A stretch of DNA of 40,437 nt from Acidimicrobiia bacterium (GTDB taxonomy: Bacteria > Acidobacteriota > Vicinamibacteria > Vicinamibacterales > CAVVIG01). The notes below the pieces were generated by a model. It was given only the letters and a program-made list of their open reading frames with translations. It had not been told where the DNA came from and ran no database searches. This document shows, in pieces, positions 31,108 through 40,437 of the stretch. The position numbers and the translations under genes were made by a program. The stretch lies in contig VFZL01000037.1 of NCBI GenBank assembly GCA_016871175.1, positions 1 to 40,437 of the forward strand. The letters run 5' to 3'. Positions within the stretch are counted from its first letter, which is position 1, and the number at the start of each line of letters is the position of its first letter.

Positions 31108-32889
31108 ATGACCCTGCAACCGGGCTTCCAAGGCAAGCTCTTCCTCACCGCGTTTGCTGCGTCGGCTCTGGCGCTGGCCGTCGCCGGATTCCTCGTCACG
31201 CGCTCGATGCGACGTCAAGCCGAACTGCGGATCGAGCAGACGCTGACCGCCGAAGCCCGTCTTGCGGCGGATCTCCTTGGTCAAACCGCGGCGGTACCAG
31301 ATCCAGCCCGCTCGCTCGACGCCGAAGCGGACCGTATCGGAGCCCTCATCGGCACCCGCGTCACGCTGATCGCACCGGATGGACGCGTGCTGGGGGACTC
31401 GGCCGAACCGGCCGAGGCGCTGAGTGCCCTCGAGAATCACGCCTCACGGCCGGAGGTGCTGGATGCCGCGCGTGGCGGACCTGGCATGGCGCGTCGGTAC
31501 AGTGCCACCGTCGGCGCCGACCTGCTGTACAGCGCCGTCCGCGTCTCGCATCCGCAGATCGCGTACGTCCGTCTCGCGCTCCCGCTGACCGACATCGACG
31601 AGCAGTTGCGCGCGGTCGTGCGGGCCACGACGACGGCGCTCGGCGTGGCGCTCCTGGGTGGCGGGCTGATCGCGTACGTGCTCAGCGCCCGTCTCGGTCG
31701 ACGGGTGCGCGCCATCGCAGCCCGTGCCGAACGCTACGGGCAGGGCGAGCTCCCGTCGTCCCGCCCCAACTTTAGCGATGATGAGCTCGGGATCGTGGCG
31801 CGGGCGCTCGAGCAGTCGGTCCGCGAGCTGGGGACACGCCTCGAGGAGCAGGCACGCGATCGGGCGCAGTCCGAGGCCATCCTGTCCGGCATGATCGAGG
31901 GGGTCCTCGCGGTCGATTCGGCGGGACGCGTGCAGCTCGCCAATGCCGCCGCGCGCCGCATGTTGCACCTCGAGGCGCTCGCGCCGGGCAGGCATTATCT
32001 CGAGATCATCCGCCACCCCGCCATCGCCGATCTCGTCGGTGCGACGCTCGGCGGGCAGGCGCCGGAGTCGGTGCAGCTCTCGCCGCCCCACGACGAGCGC
32101 CGAACGTGGGTGGCGCGCGCGGCCGGGACGACCGCACAGCGCGGGCCGGGCGCGGTGCTGGTCCTGCACGACATCACGGATCTGAAGCGTGCGGATCAGA
32201 TCCGACGGGATTTCGTCGCGAACGTGTCTCACGAGTTGCGCACGCCGCTGACAGCGATTCGCGGATATGTCGAAGCGCTGTCGGAACCGGATATCGACCC
32301 TGCCGACTCGAGACGCTTTCTCGAGATCATCACGCGGCACACGCACCGGATGGAGCGCTTGGTCGAGGATCTGCTGCGACTGGCGCGCCTCGATGCCCGG
32401 CAAGAGACGCTCGACGTGGTCTCGTGTGATTCCCACGCGCTCATACAGGCCGTCATCGCCGATCTGACGCCCGGACTGCAGGCACGACGTCAGCGGGTCT
32501 CGGTCGACATCGCTCCCGACGCGACCCCTCTCTTGGCGGATCCGGCGAAGTTACACGACGTGCTGCGGAACCTGATTGCCAACGCCAGCACCTACGCGCC
32601 AGAGGCGACTGACATCCGTGTGATGGGCCGGCGTGAAGAGACCCAGGTCGTCCTGGCGGTCGAGGACGAAGGACCCGGCATCCCCGACACGGACCTGACG
32701 CGCGTGTTCGAGCGCTTCTATCGCGCGGACAAGTCTCGCGCGCGAGACCCTGGGGGCACCGGGCTCGGCTTGGCGATCGTCAAGCACTTGGTGGAACTGC
32801 ACGGCGGCACGGTAGATGCCGAGAATCGGCCCGAGGGCGGCGCGCGTTTCACGGTGAGACTCCCGGGTTCACCGCAGAGGGCCGCGTAA
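31108..32889 (+). CDS. phoR: PhoR-like membrane sensor histidine kinase
   Basis: This 593-residue kinase has a first helix ([20 protein letters not shown]), a periplasmic region of about 140 residues, a second helix ([14 protein letters not shown]), HAMP (residues 195-250) and a PAS domain ([29 protein letters not shown] cut at its middle). The DHp has His375 in [19 protein letters not shown]. The ATPase domain is complete: N box [27 protein letters not shown] and [19 protein letters not shown]. This is the full PhoR layout. The sizeable periplasmic domain is longer than in E. coli PhoR and similar to B. subtilis PhoR. It pairs with the adjacent regulator to sense phosphate status. Confidence 0.88.
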   Translation: MTLQPGFQGKLFLTAFAASALALAVAGFLVTRSMRRQAELRIEQTLTAEARLAADLLGQTAAVPDPARSLDAEADRIGALIGTRVTLIAPDGRVLGDSAEPAEALSALENHASRPEVLDAARGGPGMARRYSATVGADLLYSAVRVSHPQIAYVRLALPLTDIDEQLRAVVRATTTALGVALLGGGLIAYVLSARLGRRVRAIAARAERYGQGELPSSRPNFSDDELGIVARALEQSVRELGTRLEEQARDRAQSEAILSGMIEGVLAVDSAGRVQLANAAARRMLHLEALAPGRHYLEIIRHPAIADLVGATLGGQAPESVQLSPPHDERRTWVARAAGTTAQRGPGAVLVLHDITDLKRADQIRRDFVANVSHELRTPLTAIRGYVEALSEPDIDPADSRRFLEIITRHTHRMERLVEDLLRLARLDARQETLDVVSCDSHALIQAVIADLTPGLQARRQRVSVDIAPDATPLLADPAKLHDVLRNLIANASTYAPEATDIRVMGRREETQVVLAVEDEGPGIPDTDLTRVFERFYRADKSRARDPGGTGLGLAIVKHLVELHGGTVDAENRPEGGARFTVRLPGSPQRAA

Positions 32890-32915
32890 GACCGGCCGGT
32901 CGACTGCCGACTCGA

Positions 32916-33908
32916 CTACTGCGCGCCGAACAACCTGAGGACGAGATACACCGCAGCGCCGATCAGGAACGCCGCCGGAATAGTCAGAATCCAGGCCCAG
33001 ACGATCTGTCCTGCCACCCCCCAACGGACCGCCGAGAGCCGTCGGGTCGCGCCGACGCCCACAATCGACCCGGTAATGGCGTGCGTGGTGCTGACCGGCA
33101 CGCCGATCATCGTGGCCGTCAACAGGGCGGCCGCCGCACCCGTTTCGGCCGCAAAGCCGCCGACTGGCTGCAGCTTGGTGATCTTGGAGCCCATCGTGTG
33201 GATGATGCGCCAGCCGCCGGCCAAGGTTCCGAGTCCGATGGCCGCGTGGGCCGTCAGCACGACCCAGAACGGAATTTCGAACACCTGGATATAGCCGGCC
33301 GCGAACAGCACGCCTGCGATGATCCCCATTGTTTTCTGGGCGTCGTTCGCACCATGGTTCAAGCTGAAGAAGGCCGCTGAGACGAGCTGCAGCTGCCGGA
33401 ACCAGCGATCCACGCGAGAAGGCGGCGTCCACCGAAACAGCCACAGGATGGCCGTCATCATGGTGAGGCCCACGAAGAGGCCGAGGAGCGGTGACACCAC
33501 GATGAAGATGAGGGTGAGCGTCCACCCACTCGGGATGATGGCCGCAAACCCAGCCTTCGCCACGGCCGCACCGGCGTAGCCGCCGATGAGCGCGTGGGAC
33601 GAGCTCGTCGGCAACCCGAAGTACCACGTGATCAAGTCCCAGACGATCGCGCCCGTCAATCCGCCGAACACCACCGCAAAGGTCACGATCTTGAGGTCGA
33701 TCATCCCGCTGCCGACCGTCTTCGCAACGGCGGTGCCAAACACGAACGCGGCGACGAAGTTGAAGAATGCCGCCCAAATCACTGCCTTGCCGGGCGACAG
33801 CACGCGCGTCGACACGACGGTCGCGATCGAGTTGGCCGCGTCGTGAAAGCCGTTGATGTAGTCGAAGATCAACGCGACCGCAACGAGCCCAACGACAATC
33901 CAGAACAT
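32916..33908 (-). CDS. pit: Pit-family inorganic phosphate permease
   Basis: This 330-residue low-affinity phosphate/cation symporter starts at ATG 33906-33908 with GGAG touching the start codon. It has two mirrored halves with the family signatures GFHDAANSIATVVSTRVLSP (residues 20-39) and SLNHGANDAQKTMGIIAG in the second half. YFGLPTSSSHALIGGYAG and MIGVPVSTTHAITGSIVG are the paired re-entrant motifs. About ten helices are expected. It lies 6 nt after the DUF47 gene, the usual bacterial Pit-accessory arrangement. It would import metal-phosphate using the proton or sodium gradient when phosphate is plentiful. Confidence 0.95.
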   Translation of the reverse strand: MFWIVVGLVAVALIFDYINGFHDAANSIATVVSTRVLSPGKAVIWAAFFNFVAAFVFGTAVAKTVGSGMIDLKIVTFAVVFGGLTGAIVWDLITWYFGLPTSSSHALIGGYAGAAVAKAGFAAIIPSGWTLTLIFIVVSPLLGLFVGLTMMTAILWLFRWTPPSRVDRWFRQLQLVSAAFFSLNHGANDAQKTMGIIAGVLFAAGYIQVFEIPFWVVLTAHAAIGLGTLAGGWRIIHTMGSKITKLQPVGGFAAETGAAAALLTATMIGVPVSTTHAITGSIVGVGATRRLSAVRWGVAGQIVWAWILTIPAAFLIGAAVYLVLRLFGAQ

Positions 33909-33914
33909 CTCCGG

Positions 33915-34532
33915 CTACCCGTGCTTGACCATCACGCCCTCGAGCACGTTCGCGACGTCCTCACAGCGGTCGGTAGCGGCCTCGAGGAAATCGAGCGTCT
34001 CCTTCCACTTGATGACCCTGATCGGATCGTGTTCGTCCTCGAAGAGACGACTGACGGCCTGTTGATGAATTCGGTCGGCCTCGTTTTCGAGGCGATTGAT
34101 TTCGACGGCGTGCGTAATGAGGCCCTTGTGTTGCTCGAGCGCGTCGAGCGCGGGTCGAATCTGGGCGGTTGAGGCGGTGATGATCTGCGCCAGCTCACGC
34201 GCTCCGAACCGCACACTCTCCAGGCGATACAGCCGAATCACCGCCGCGGCCGCGTCGATCGCGTCCATGACGTCGTCGAGCGTGCGCGCAAGCGCGTGAA
34301 TATCTTCGCGATCGAGTGGCGTCACGAAGGTGCGATTCAGTCGCTGGATGACTTCGTGCGTGATCGAGTCGCACTTGTGCTCGACACGCTTGATGGCGTC
34401 GGCTTGGTCCCAGACCGGATGCTCAGGTGCCAGCATCGCCTCGAGCAGCCTAGCTCCCTCTTGCAGCTGGGTCGCGAGCGCCTGGAAGTCCGAATAGAAC
34501 TTTTCTTCGCGAGGGATCAGTCGGAAGGCCAC
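33915..34532 (-). CDS. DUF47/PhoU-like Pit accessory protein
   Basis: This 205-residue all-helical protein starts at GTG 34530-34532, preceded by AGAGGAG at good spacing. It matches the DUF47 (YkaA-like) family: REEKFYSDFQALATQL, IKRVEHKCDSITHEVIQRLNRTFVTPLDREDIHAL cut in two, LDDVMDAIDAAAAVIRLY and ENEADRIHQQAVSRLFE. The E..CD and E.EAD repeats resemble PhoU metal-binding bundles. Partners of this kind modulate Pit permeases. An extended -10 box TAGAAT preceded by TGG lies upstream on the minus strand (34574-34579). In this window it is the only PhoU-like gene, as none follows pstA. Confidence 0.9.
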   Translation of the reverse strand: MAFRLIPREEKFYSDFQALATQLQEGARLLEAMLAPEHPVWDQADAIKRVEHKCDSITHEVIQRLNRTFVTPLDREDIHALARTLDDVMDAIDAAAAVIRLYRLESVRFGARELAQIITASTAQIRPALDALEQHKGLITHAVEINRLENEADRIHQQAVSRLFEDEHDPIRVIKWKETLDFLEAATDRCEDVANVLEGVMVKHG

Positions 34533-34803
34533 GAGCTCCTCTGAGCGGGGGGGATGTCGGGCAAGGTGGTCGGATTCTACCAGATCACGTTACATCGTTG
34601 TTCTATCGGGCCCTGTACTGCGCGTGTCTCGTGATGGGCACGTGGTGTGGCCACCAGACCTAGCGAGTTTCCCTGGAGTTAGCGCCTTCGTCACAGACGA
34701 GACCGAACGCGATGACTGCGTTGCGGGTGCGTCTTCGTGACACGCGGCACCAGCTCGTGCGTCTGTCCCGGCCCCGGGCTGGTCGTGCGGTACACTGACG
34801 CGC

Positions 34804-36069
34804 ATGCGCGACGTGCTCGCCGTGGTCCTGGGCGGTAGCCAGGCAAACGGCTGTTCCCCCTCACGCACCTTCGCTCGAAACCGGCCGTGCCGCTCGGGGG
34901 CAAGTACCGGCTGATTGACATCCCGATCAGCAACTGCCTGCACGCCGACCTCCGCCGCATCTTCGTGCTCACGCAGTTCAACTCGGCGTCGCTCAACCGC
35001 CACGTCGGGCAGGCGTACCGGCTTGACCTGTTCAGCCGGGGCTTCGTCGAGATGCTCGCGGCTGAACAGACCCCGGACAACGCGAACTGGTTCCAGGGAA
35101 CGGCCGATGCCGTCCGTCAGGCCGCGCGTCACCTGGTCCGGATTGACGCGCAATACTACCTGATTCTCGCTGGCGACCATCTGTATCGAATGGACTACAC
35201 GGCCCTCATCGACGAGCACATCGACAGCAACGCCGATATCACGCTCGTGGCGCGGCCCGTGAGCGTCGACGATGCGGGCGCGGTGGGGATCCTTCGATTC
35301 GATCGATCGGGACAAATCAGCGACTTCGAGGAGAAACCGAGCCGCCAGCGGCTGGCTTCGATTGGCCGCAGCATCCCCCACGGAGCCAATGTGGCCGGTC
35401 ATACTGCGGAGAAACCGTTCGTCGCCTCGATGGGTGTGTACGTGTTCTCACGCGACGCGCTGCTCGAGGTCCTGGAGCGGGACCAGAGCAGGGACTTCGG
35501 GCGCGCAGTCATTCCAGCAGCGCTCGGGCGCTACAACGTGCAGGCGTACCTCTTTCGTGGGTACTGGGCCGACGTCGGCACCGTGAAGTCGTTCTACGAA
35601 GCCAACATGCTGCTCACGAAACCCGACGCGCCGTTTCACCTCTACGATGCGGATCGGCCCATATACCCACCCGCGGTTCCTGCCGGGCGCCCAGATCGTC
35701 AACTGTGCGATCCGCGACACGATCATCGCGGAGGGCTGCTGGATCGAGCGTGGGACGATCGAGGACTCGATCGTGGGCATCCGCACGAGGATTCAGGCGG
35801 GCTGCACGATCAGCCGGTCGGTTCTCCTGGGCGCCGACTACTACGCCGCCGACGACGCCGCACCCCGGTCGGTGGGCCCGCCGCTCGGCATCGGTCGGAA
35901 TGTCGTCCTGGACGGCGTCATCGTCGACAAGAACGCGTGTATCGGCGACAACGTGCGCCTCACGAATGAGCAGAAGATCGATCATCTCGACGGCGATGGC
36001 TTCTACATCCGTGACGGCATCGTCGTCGTCCCCAAGGACGGCACGGTGAAGGCGGGAACGACGGTCTGA
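34804..36069 (+). pseudogene. glgC: glgC, ADP-glucose pyrophosphorylase, two frameshifts
   Basis: Homology starts at ATG 34804 (MRDVLAVVLGG) and at once shifts by -1 near 34838: the nucleotide loop expected as GGGQGKRLFPLT is spoiled by a missing G and one substitution. The long middle part is intact (VPLGGKYRLIDIPISNCLHA, NWFQGTADAVRQ, LILAGDHLYRMDY, GVYVFSRDALLEVL, YWADVGTVKSFYEANM). A second shift near 35660 returns to the first frame: THPRFLPGAQIVNC and the beta-helix domain to KAGTTV. The enzyme makes ADP-glucose for glycogen. As read it cannot be made. Both lesions sit in short repeats (GGG, ACCCACCC), so sequencing error is a live alternative. A -10-like TACACT lies 7 nt before the ATG. 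Confidence 0.85.
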
Positions 36070-36101
36070 CAGGTCGGACCCACGGTCTTCATCGTCGATC
36101 T

Positions 36102-36995
36102 TCAGTACTTCGTCCTCTGAAACCGATCGCGGACCACGATCGCCACCGCGTTCATCGTGAGCAGGAGCAGGAGAAGGATGAGAATCCCGGCGGCGGCATT
36201 CTCGGCGAATGCGGCTTGCGGACGGGACACCCAGCTGAAGATCTGGATGGGCAACACGGTGAACGGCGACCAGATTCCGTCTGGCAGAAACGGCACGTAG
36301 GTCAGCGCGCCAATGGTGATGAGGGGAGCAGTTTCGCCGATGGCACGCGAGAGCGCCAGGATGAGACCAGTGAGGATGCCGGGGATCGCGGCGGGTAGCA
36401 CTTGATGCTGAATCGTCTGCCACTGCGTCGCCCCGAGCGCGTACGAGCCCTCACGCAACGATTTGGGCACCGCACGAAGTGCCTCGCGCGTGGAGATGAT
36501 GACCGTTGGGAGCACGAGGAGCGCGAGCGTGCTCGCCCCTGCCACGACGCTTCGGCCCATCCCGAGTGATCGCACGAACAATCCGAGCCCGAGCAGGCCA
36601 TAGATTATCGACGGCACGCCGGCGAGATTCGCGATGTTGATCTCGACGATGCGCGCCCAACTGCCCCTGGCCCCGTACTCCTCCAAGTAAATCGCGGCAC
36701 CCACGCCCAGCGGCACCGCAATGAGGGCCGTGATGCCGATGATGTAGATGCTCCCCACGAGCGCTGGCAAGATGCCGGCCTCGGACGCCCGTCGCGACGG
36801 GTAGCTGGTCACGAACTGCCAAGACAGTCGACCAAGACCGTCTCGCGCGATGTCGTACAAGAGCGCCATGAGCGCCACGAGCACGAGGAGCATCACGAGC
36901 AACCCGAACAAGCCGAGCAAGCGATCGCCTGAATAGCGCAGGAACGGCGTCCGGCCCAACGGGGGGTTCGCGGTCGCCGCCGCTGTCGTGGTCAC
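36102..36995 (-). CDS. pstA: PstA, phosphate ABC transporter permease
   Basis: This 297-residue inner-membrane permease starts at GTG 36993-36995 and overlaps the pstC stop by 4 nt. Six helices are expected. The region [23 protein letters not shown] and [11 protein letters not shown] opens the transport fold. The ATPase-coupling (EAA) loop reads [45 protein letters not shown], here given as two joined motifs around GATQWQT and SRAIGET. Together with PstC it forms the channel of the high-affinity phosphate importer. The gene that should follow, pstB, is absent: 32 nt later comes the end of the convergent glgC pseudogene. Confidence 0.95.
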   Translation of the reverse strand: MTTTAAATANPPLGRTPFLRYSGDRLLGLFGLLVMLLVLVALMALLYDIARDGLGRLSWQFVTSYPSRRASEAGILPALVGSIYIIGITALIAVPLGVGAAIYLEEYGARGSWARIVEINIANLAGVPSIIYGLLGLGLFVRSLGMGRSVVAGASTLALLVLPTVIISTREALRAVPKSLREGSYALGATQWQTIQHQVLPAAIPGILTGLILALSRAIGETAPLITIGALTYVPFLPDGIWSPFTVLPIQIFSWVSRPQAAFAENAAAGILILLLLLLTMNAVAIVVRDRFQRTKY

Positions 36996-37885
36996 GCGTA
37001 CTCCTCTCGGAATCGGTTGCGCAGCCAGGTCGAGGCAAGATTGAGACCGAACGTGCCAATGAAGAGCAGCATGCCGACCGCAAAGATGGTCCGATACTCG
37101 AGTGTCCCTGCTGGGGTGTCGCCCAAACTCACCTGCACGATGTAGGCGGTCATCGTCTCCACCGGCACCCGCGGATCGAGCGTCAACCGCGGCTGCTGCC
37201 CAGCGGCGATGGCGACGATCATCGTCTCACCGATCGCGCGCGACACGGCGAGGATGGTGGCGGCCGAAATACCTGACAACGCCGCTGGCACGACGACCCG
37301 CAAGGCGGTCTGCATCTTCGTGGAACCGAGGGCGTATGCCCCTTCGCGCAGGCCATTCGGCACGTTGTGCAGCGCGTCTTCGGAAAGCGACGACACAAGG
37401 GGCAGGATCATCAAGCCCATGACGATGCCCGGGCTGAGCGCGTTGAATCCGGCCAAGCTAGGCGACAGGCCCTGGAGGAGCGGTGTGACGAACTGCAGCG
37501 CGAAGTAGCCATAGACGACCGTCGGGATCCCGGCCAGGATCTCGAGGACCGGCCGCACCACCCGTCGGAGGCCGGTGCCCGCGTACTCGCTGAGATAGAT
37601 GGCAGTCAGCAAACCCGCGGGCAGCGAGACCATCATCGCGATGAGCGACGTGAGAAGCGTCCCGCTCACGAGCGGCAAAACACCGAACCGCTTCTCAGAG
37701 AAGAGCGGTGTCCACTCGGTGTCGAACAGGAAGTCGACAATCGAGACCTCGCGGAAGAACTCGACCGTCTCGAACACCAGGACGCCGATGATCCCGAGCG
37801 TGATGAGAATCGATCCGGCGGCGCAGGCCAACAGCGATCGTTCGATGAGGAACTCGATCGCCGTTCGACGCCCCCGTTTCGTCAT
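36992..37885 (-). CDS. pstC: PstC, phosphate ABC transporter permease
   Basis: This 297-residue inner-membrane permease starts at ATG 37883-37885, 26 nt after the pstS stop. The N-terminal helix [22 protein letters not shown] is followed by a periplasmic loop with [25 protein letters not shown] cut at its centre. The conserved arginine-containing segment [19 protein letters not shown] and [11 protein letters not shown] are typical of PstC. The coupling loop is [21 protein letters not shown] and [19 protein letters not shown]. It pairs with PstA in the high-affinity phosphate importer. The overlapping GTGA with pstA points to coupled translation. Confidence 0.95.
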   Translation of the reverse strand: MTKRGRRTAIEFLIERSLLACAAGSILITLGIIGVLVFETVEFFREVSIVDFLFDTEWTPLFSEKRFGVLPLVSGTLLTSLIAMMVSLPAGLLTAIYLSEYAGTGLRRVVRPVLEILAGIPTVVYGYFALQFVTPLLQGLSPSLAGFNALSPGIVMGLMILPLVSSLSEDALHNVPNGLREGAYALGSTKMQTALRVVVPAALSGISAATILAVSRAIGETMIVAIAAGQQPRLTLDPRVPVETMTAYIVQVSLGDTPAGTLEYRTIFAVGMLLFIGTFGLNLASTWLRNRFREEYA

Positions 37886-37911
37886 CAGCGCAGTCCGTCC
37901 CGGTTCGTGTG

Positions 37912-38952
37912 CTATCGCATCAGCCGCTGTTCGAGCGACATCGAACTGTGGCTATCGGTGCCCTGATACATGGATCCGGCCGTCTTGGCGCTGAAGCGCC
38001 CCTGCACCAGCCCGTATTCCTTGTCGCCGAGCGGGATGTAGCCCACCTCTCGGACGAGGGGCGCGCCCTTCGCGAGGTAGAACTCGACGAAGCTCTTGAC
38101 CTCCGGTTTTTCGAGCGACTTCACCTTCACGTAGATGAAAACTGGACGCGAGAGTGGAAAGTAGCTGCCATCCTTCACCGTCTCTGGGGATGGCAAGATC
38201 GGCCCCTTCCCGTTCGCGTCGTTCCCATCATCCACGGCGACGAGCTTCAGCTTCCCCTGGTTCTCCTCATAGTACGCGAACCCGAAGTATCCGAGCGCGA
38301 ACTCGTCGCCACTCACACCCTGGACCACGACGTTGTCGTCCTCGCTGGACGTGTAGTCACCGCGGCTCTGATCGGTCTTCCCGATGATGGCCTCAGTGAA
38401 GTAATCGAACGTGCCTGAGTCGACGCCTGGACCAAAGAGGTGGATCTCACGGTCGGGCCAGCCGTCGCGAACTTGGCTCCATTTCGCGAGCTTGCCTTGC
38501 GCTGCCGGCTCCCACAGCTTCTTCAGCTCTCCCACCGTCATCGACGTCGCCCAGGTATTCCTGGGGTGCACCACGATGGCCAACCCATCGTAGGCCACGG
38601 GCAGTTCGATGAACTGCACCCCGGTCTTCTCGCAGGCATCTTGCTCCGTGGATGAGATCGGACGAGAAGCGTCGGCGATGTCGATCTCATCGCGACAGAA
38701 CTTCTGAAACCCTCCACCCGTGCCAGAAATCCCGACGGTGACTCGGGTGCCTCGATTGGCCTTCTGGAATTCCTCGGCTACAGCCTCGGTGACCGGAAAC
38801 ACCGTGCTCGACCCGTCGATGCGGATGATGGTGTCGCCGGATGTGGTTGGCGAGTTGGAGCCCCCGTCGCCAGCGGAAGTCCCGCCGCAGGACGCGAGGG
38901 TGATGGTCAACAGAACCGCCTCCGCAACGGAGCGCCTAGTGGTCGACAGCAT
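37912..38952 (-). CDS. pstS: PstS, phosphate-binding lipoprotein
   Basis: This 346-residue protein starts at ATG 38950-38952; the frame extends upstream without support. A lipoprotein signal ([15 protein letters not shown]) has the lipobox L-A-S-C, so it is lipid-anchored facing the periplasm. Phosphate-binding loops are present: [20 protein letters not shown] and [25 protein letters not shown] (the GSST and SGTGGGF motifs), plus [17 protein letters not shown]. It delivers phosphate to PstC-PstA. Upstream, two 7-nt repeats phased at 11 nt look like a Pho box, and a TAACGT -10 candidate ends 7 nt before the ATG, suggesting a leaderless transcript. Confidence 0.94.
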   Translation of the reverse strand: MLSTTRRSVAEAVLLTITLASCGGTSAGDGGSNSPTTSGDTIIRIDGSSTVFPVTEAVAEEFQKANRGTRVTVGISGTGGGFQKFCRDEIDIADASRPISSTEQDACEKTGVQFIELPVAYDGLAIVVHPRNTWATSMTVGELKKLWEPAAQGKLAKWSQVRDGWPDREIHLFGPGVDSGTFDYFTEAIIGKTDQSRGDYTSSEDDNVVVQGVSGDEFALGYFGFAYYEENQGKLKLVAVDDGNDANGKGPILPSPETVKDGSYFPLSRPVFIYVKVKSLEKPEVKSFVEFYLAKGAPLVREVGYIPLGDKEYGLVQGRFSAKTAGSMYQGTDSHSSMSLEQRLMR

Positions 38953-38977
38953 ATGTTCCACGTTAGCGTGGCGGCGT

Positions 38978-38995
38978 GTCACGCATGAGTCACGC
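38978..38995 (-). promoter_or_regulatory. Pho-box-like direct repeat before pstS
   Basis: On the minus strand GCGTGAC occurs twice, at 38989-38995 and 38978-38984, separated by TCAT. The start-to-start distance of 11 nt is the phasing on which PhoB dimers bind. The box lies 26 nt before the pstS ATG, and a weak -10 (TAACGT, 38960-38965) follows at a fitting distance. The sequence itself differs from the E. coli box. Confidence 0.55.
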
Positions 38996-39139
38996 GTGTT
39001 ACGTCCTTGTAAACTGTGCCCGGCCAGTGAGCGTCGCGACATCGACGAACAGTGTGTGCACGCGCCGTGCCCCTCGGGCGTATCGGGATCCGATCCATTA
39101 GTCGAACCAACGGATGCAACACTTCGAAGAGATGACGCG

Positions 39140-39705
39140 TCACGAGACGACCTCTCGGCCGTCGGCGACGCCGATTCGCAGCCGATTCCAAGAGGAGCCG
39201 GGCGTCGGGTCCGCCGACCGGTCGAGCCATCGCTCGATGAGCTCGACCACGCCGTCGGTCTCACCCGTGGTCACCAGGTCCGCCCGCGCCCGCAGGGCGC
39301 TTCGAAGGACGCATCGGCGTTCTCCGCCTCGCCGATACCCACGACGTTGTGAGGAGAGAGGGCAAGCTCGTCGAGGGCGGCGGCCAGGCCGGTCGCCTTG
39401 TTCACGCCCGACGCCAGCACCATCACGTTGCCCTGGTTGAAGATGACCTGCGCTTCGAGACCGAGCGTGCGAATCGCCTCGAGGGCGACGCGCTCATGTG
39501 GCTCGGCTGTGGCGACGTTCGTGCGCCCGACGGCCAGGGGCGACGCACTCGCGGCGCGCATGGCCTCGACCAAACGCGCGTCGCTCGCAGGTCCGAGCAC
39601 GCGTTCCCGACCAGCGTGGGGGTCGTTCGATGCCTCCAGATCGCGTCGGCCACCGTCGTGGGCCAGAGTGCCATCCTAATCAGACGCAAGGACGAGGTCG
39701 CGCAT
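39140..39705 (-). pseudogene. HAD-IIB-type phosphatase remnant
   Basis: The relic starts at ATG 39703-39705 with MRDLVLASD, then a TAG exactly where the aromatic residue of the D-x-D-G-T nucleophile motif should be, followed by DGTLAHDG. About 80 residues are then missing. The frame resumes at RERVLGPASDARLVEAM and runs through VIFNQGNVMVLASGVNKATGLAAALDELALSPHNVVGIGEAENAD. A second deletion with a frameshift near 39310 joins it to ALRARADLVTTGETDGVVELIERWL and a stop at 39140. The order fits a HAD hydrolase of the Cof/sucrose-phosphatase type, which in some relatives is fused to a HerA-like ATPase. It is certainly non-functional. Confidence 0.8.
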
Positions 39706-39802
39706 TCCCAGACAGGCTATCATCGCGATGAACAGCGGCACGGGAGCGCCGCACGCCGAGAACGCCGTGAGATGGCGCCCGGGGAAACGCCACCGCGAAC
39801 GC

Positions 39803-40303
39803 TTACTGGGACGGCTTGTCGAGTGGCTCGAGCACGATGTACCAGCTCTCGCAGTCCGTTCGCGCGCCGCCGCCGAGCGTGACGGTGAAGGCCAGCTTCA
39901 GGCTGGGGATCTCCCACCGATGCCGCGCCCGCATCCCCTGCATCGGCACGCGGTACGGCTTGAGCAAGTTCGCCGGGGACGCGTGCTCCCGGTGCTCGTC
40001 CTGGACTCCCTCGAAGATCGCGAACTCACGCTTCGGTCCAAGGTGCACTTCGAACTGTGGAACCCCGTTCACCACATGATCCCACACGCGCTCGGTGTAA
40101 TGGCTGCCAGCCTCCTGGCAGGACTGCCAGTTCCCTTCGAGGATGTTCTTGGGGTTGGTCGACATGCGAACGAATTGAGCGGCCGCCTGTTCGGCACCTG
40201 CCGACAGAACGACCACGGTCAGCAGACCAGTCAGCGCCGTCGTTGCCCCTACCCGTACGGTCGGCCGTCCTCGCAGCACCTCAGCAGGATAGCAGAACCC
40301 CAC
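39803..40303 (-). CDS. Secreted protein of unknown function
   Basis: This frame of 166 codons starts at GTG 40301-40303; another GTG at 40279 is possible and neither has a strong Shine-Dalgarno. A signal peptide (ALTGLLTVVVLSAGAEQAAAQ) precedes the mature part. The mature protein has NPKNILEGNWQSCQEAGSHYTERVWDH cut at its middle, FEVHLGPKREFAIFEGVQDEHREHA and a C-terminal LAFTVTLGGGARTDCESWYIVLEPL, a beta-rich fold with two Cys that may form a disulfide. I do not recognise the family. It begins 8 nt from the predicted left end of the IS3 element, so its own promoter may have been displaced by the insertion. Confidence 0.6.
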   Translation of the reverse strand: MGFCYPAEVLRGRPTVRVGATTALTGLLTVVVLSAGAEQAAAQFVRMSTNPKNILEGNWQSCQEAGSHYTERVWDHVVNGVPQFEVHLGPKREFAIFEGVQDEHREHASPANLLKPYRVPMQGMRARHRWEIPSLKLAFTVTLGGGARTDCESWYIVLEPLDKPSQ

Positions 40304-40310
40304 ATGGGGC

Positions 40311-40437
40311 TGACCTGCCTGCCGATTTTCGGACCAGCTGAAGCTTGAGAGAATGGCGCCCTCAGCCTAGTGAGGGAGCCATGAAGAAGACGCGGTTCAC
40401 CGAAGAGCAGATGGTCACGATCCTCCGGGAGGCCGAC
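40311..40437 (+). mobile_element. IS3-family insertion sequence, left end (partial)
   Basis: The sequence TGACCTGCCTGCCGATTTTC at 40311-40330 has the look of an IS3-family terminal repeat, which begins TGA. It is followed after about 50 nt by the start of a typical OrfA. The element runs off the window, so the right end and target duplication cannot be seen. The exact left end is judged from the TGA and from spacing only. Confidence 0.65.
40381..40437 (+). CDS. IS3-family OrfA transposase subunit (partial)
   Basis: The first 19 codons, MKKTRFTEEQMVTILREAD, are visible from ATG 40381 to the window end. This is the standard opening of IS3-family OrfA proteins, which carry a helix-turn-helix binding the terminal repeats and are joined to OrfB by programmed frameshifting. 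GAGGGAGCC just before the ATG supplies a Shine-Dalgarno. Confidence 0.88.
   Translation, partial: MKKTRFTEEQMVTILREAD

Overview
The window is about 66% GC by eye and reads as a chromosomal segment of an Acidobacteriota-like bacterium, most plausibly class Vicinamibacteria. This taxonomic call is inferred from gene content: a TonB receptor with an N-terminal carboxypeptidase-regulatory-like domain, an imuA-imuB-dnaE2 mutasome, msrPQ, a SpoIID-domain protein, a PhoB/PhoR-Pit-Pst phosphate region and secreted proteins of unknown function. No rRNA gene and no CRISPR array were seen. One tRNA is present, an initiator tRNA-fMet. Both window edges lie in IS3-family sequence, so the contig probably breaks at repeated insertion sequences.

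Region 1 (1-5500) is accessory. A membrane-protein gene is fused in frame to the tail of an IS3 transposase. It is followed by a compact module on the + strand: a ribbon-helix-helix protein, a SpoVG-like small protein, an ArdC-like antirestriction protein, two unknown proteins and a serine recombinase, with 4-nt overlaps among several of them. The module abuts the 3' end of the tRNA-fMet gene. Beyond the tRNA lies a decayed IS630-type element with matching terminal inverted repeats and TA duplications.

Region 2 (5500-18300) holds a PLP-dependent threonine/serine dehydratase, a broken Omp85-like gene and a secreted protein of unknown function. That last gene and a convergent nucleotide-transporter-like gene both lose their 3' ends at one point near 9165-9172. 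Next come a UshA-like 5'-nucleotidase, msrPQ (repair of oxidised periplasmic methionine), an orphan degenerate histidine kinase, a tightly overlapped SET-methyltransferase / esterase / SpoIID operon, and a radical SAM protein.

Region 3 (18300-27000) carries a TonB-dependent receptor, a structured intergenic element with a 34-bp inverted repeat, and the DNA-damage mutagenesis operon imuA-imuB-dnaE2 with a strong promoter overlapped by a palindromic operator candidate.

Region 4 (27000-40437) holds an MFS exporter, a fluoride channel head-to-head with a nickel/cobalt-type transporter, a glycine-zipper protein, and the phosphate genes phoB-phoR, a DUF47 protein with Pit permease, and pstS-pstC-pstA without an adjacent pstB or phoU. 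A frameshifted glgC, a heavily decayed HAD phosphatase and the start of an IS3 element complete it. Several lesions (the Omp85-like gene and the first one in glgC) sit in G runs, so uncorrected long-read errors must be considered beside true gene decay.
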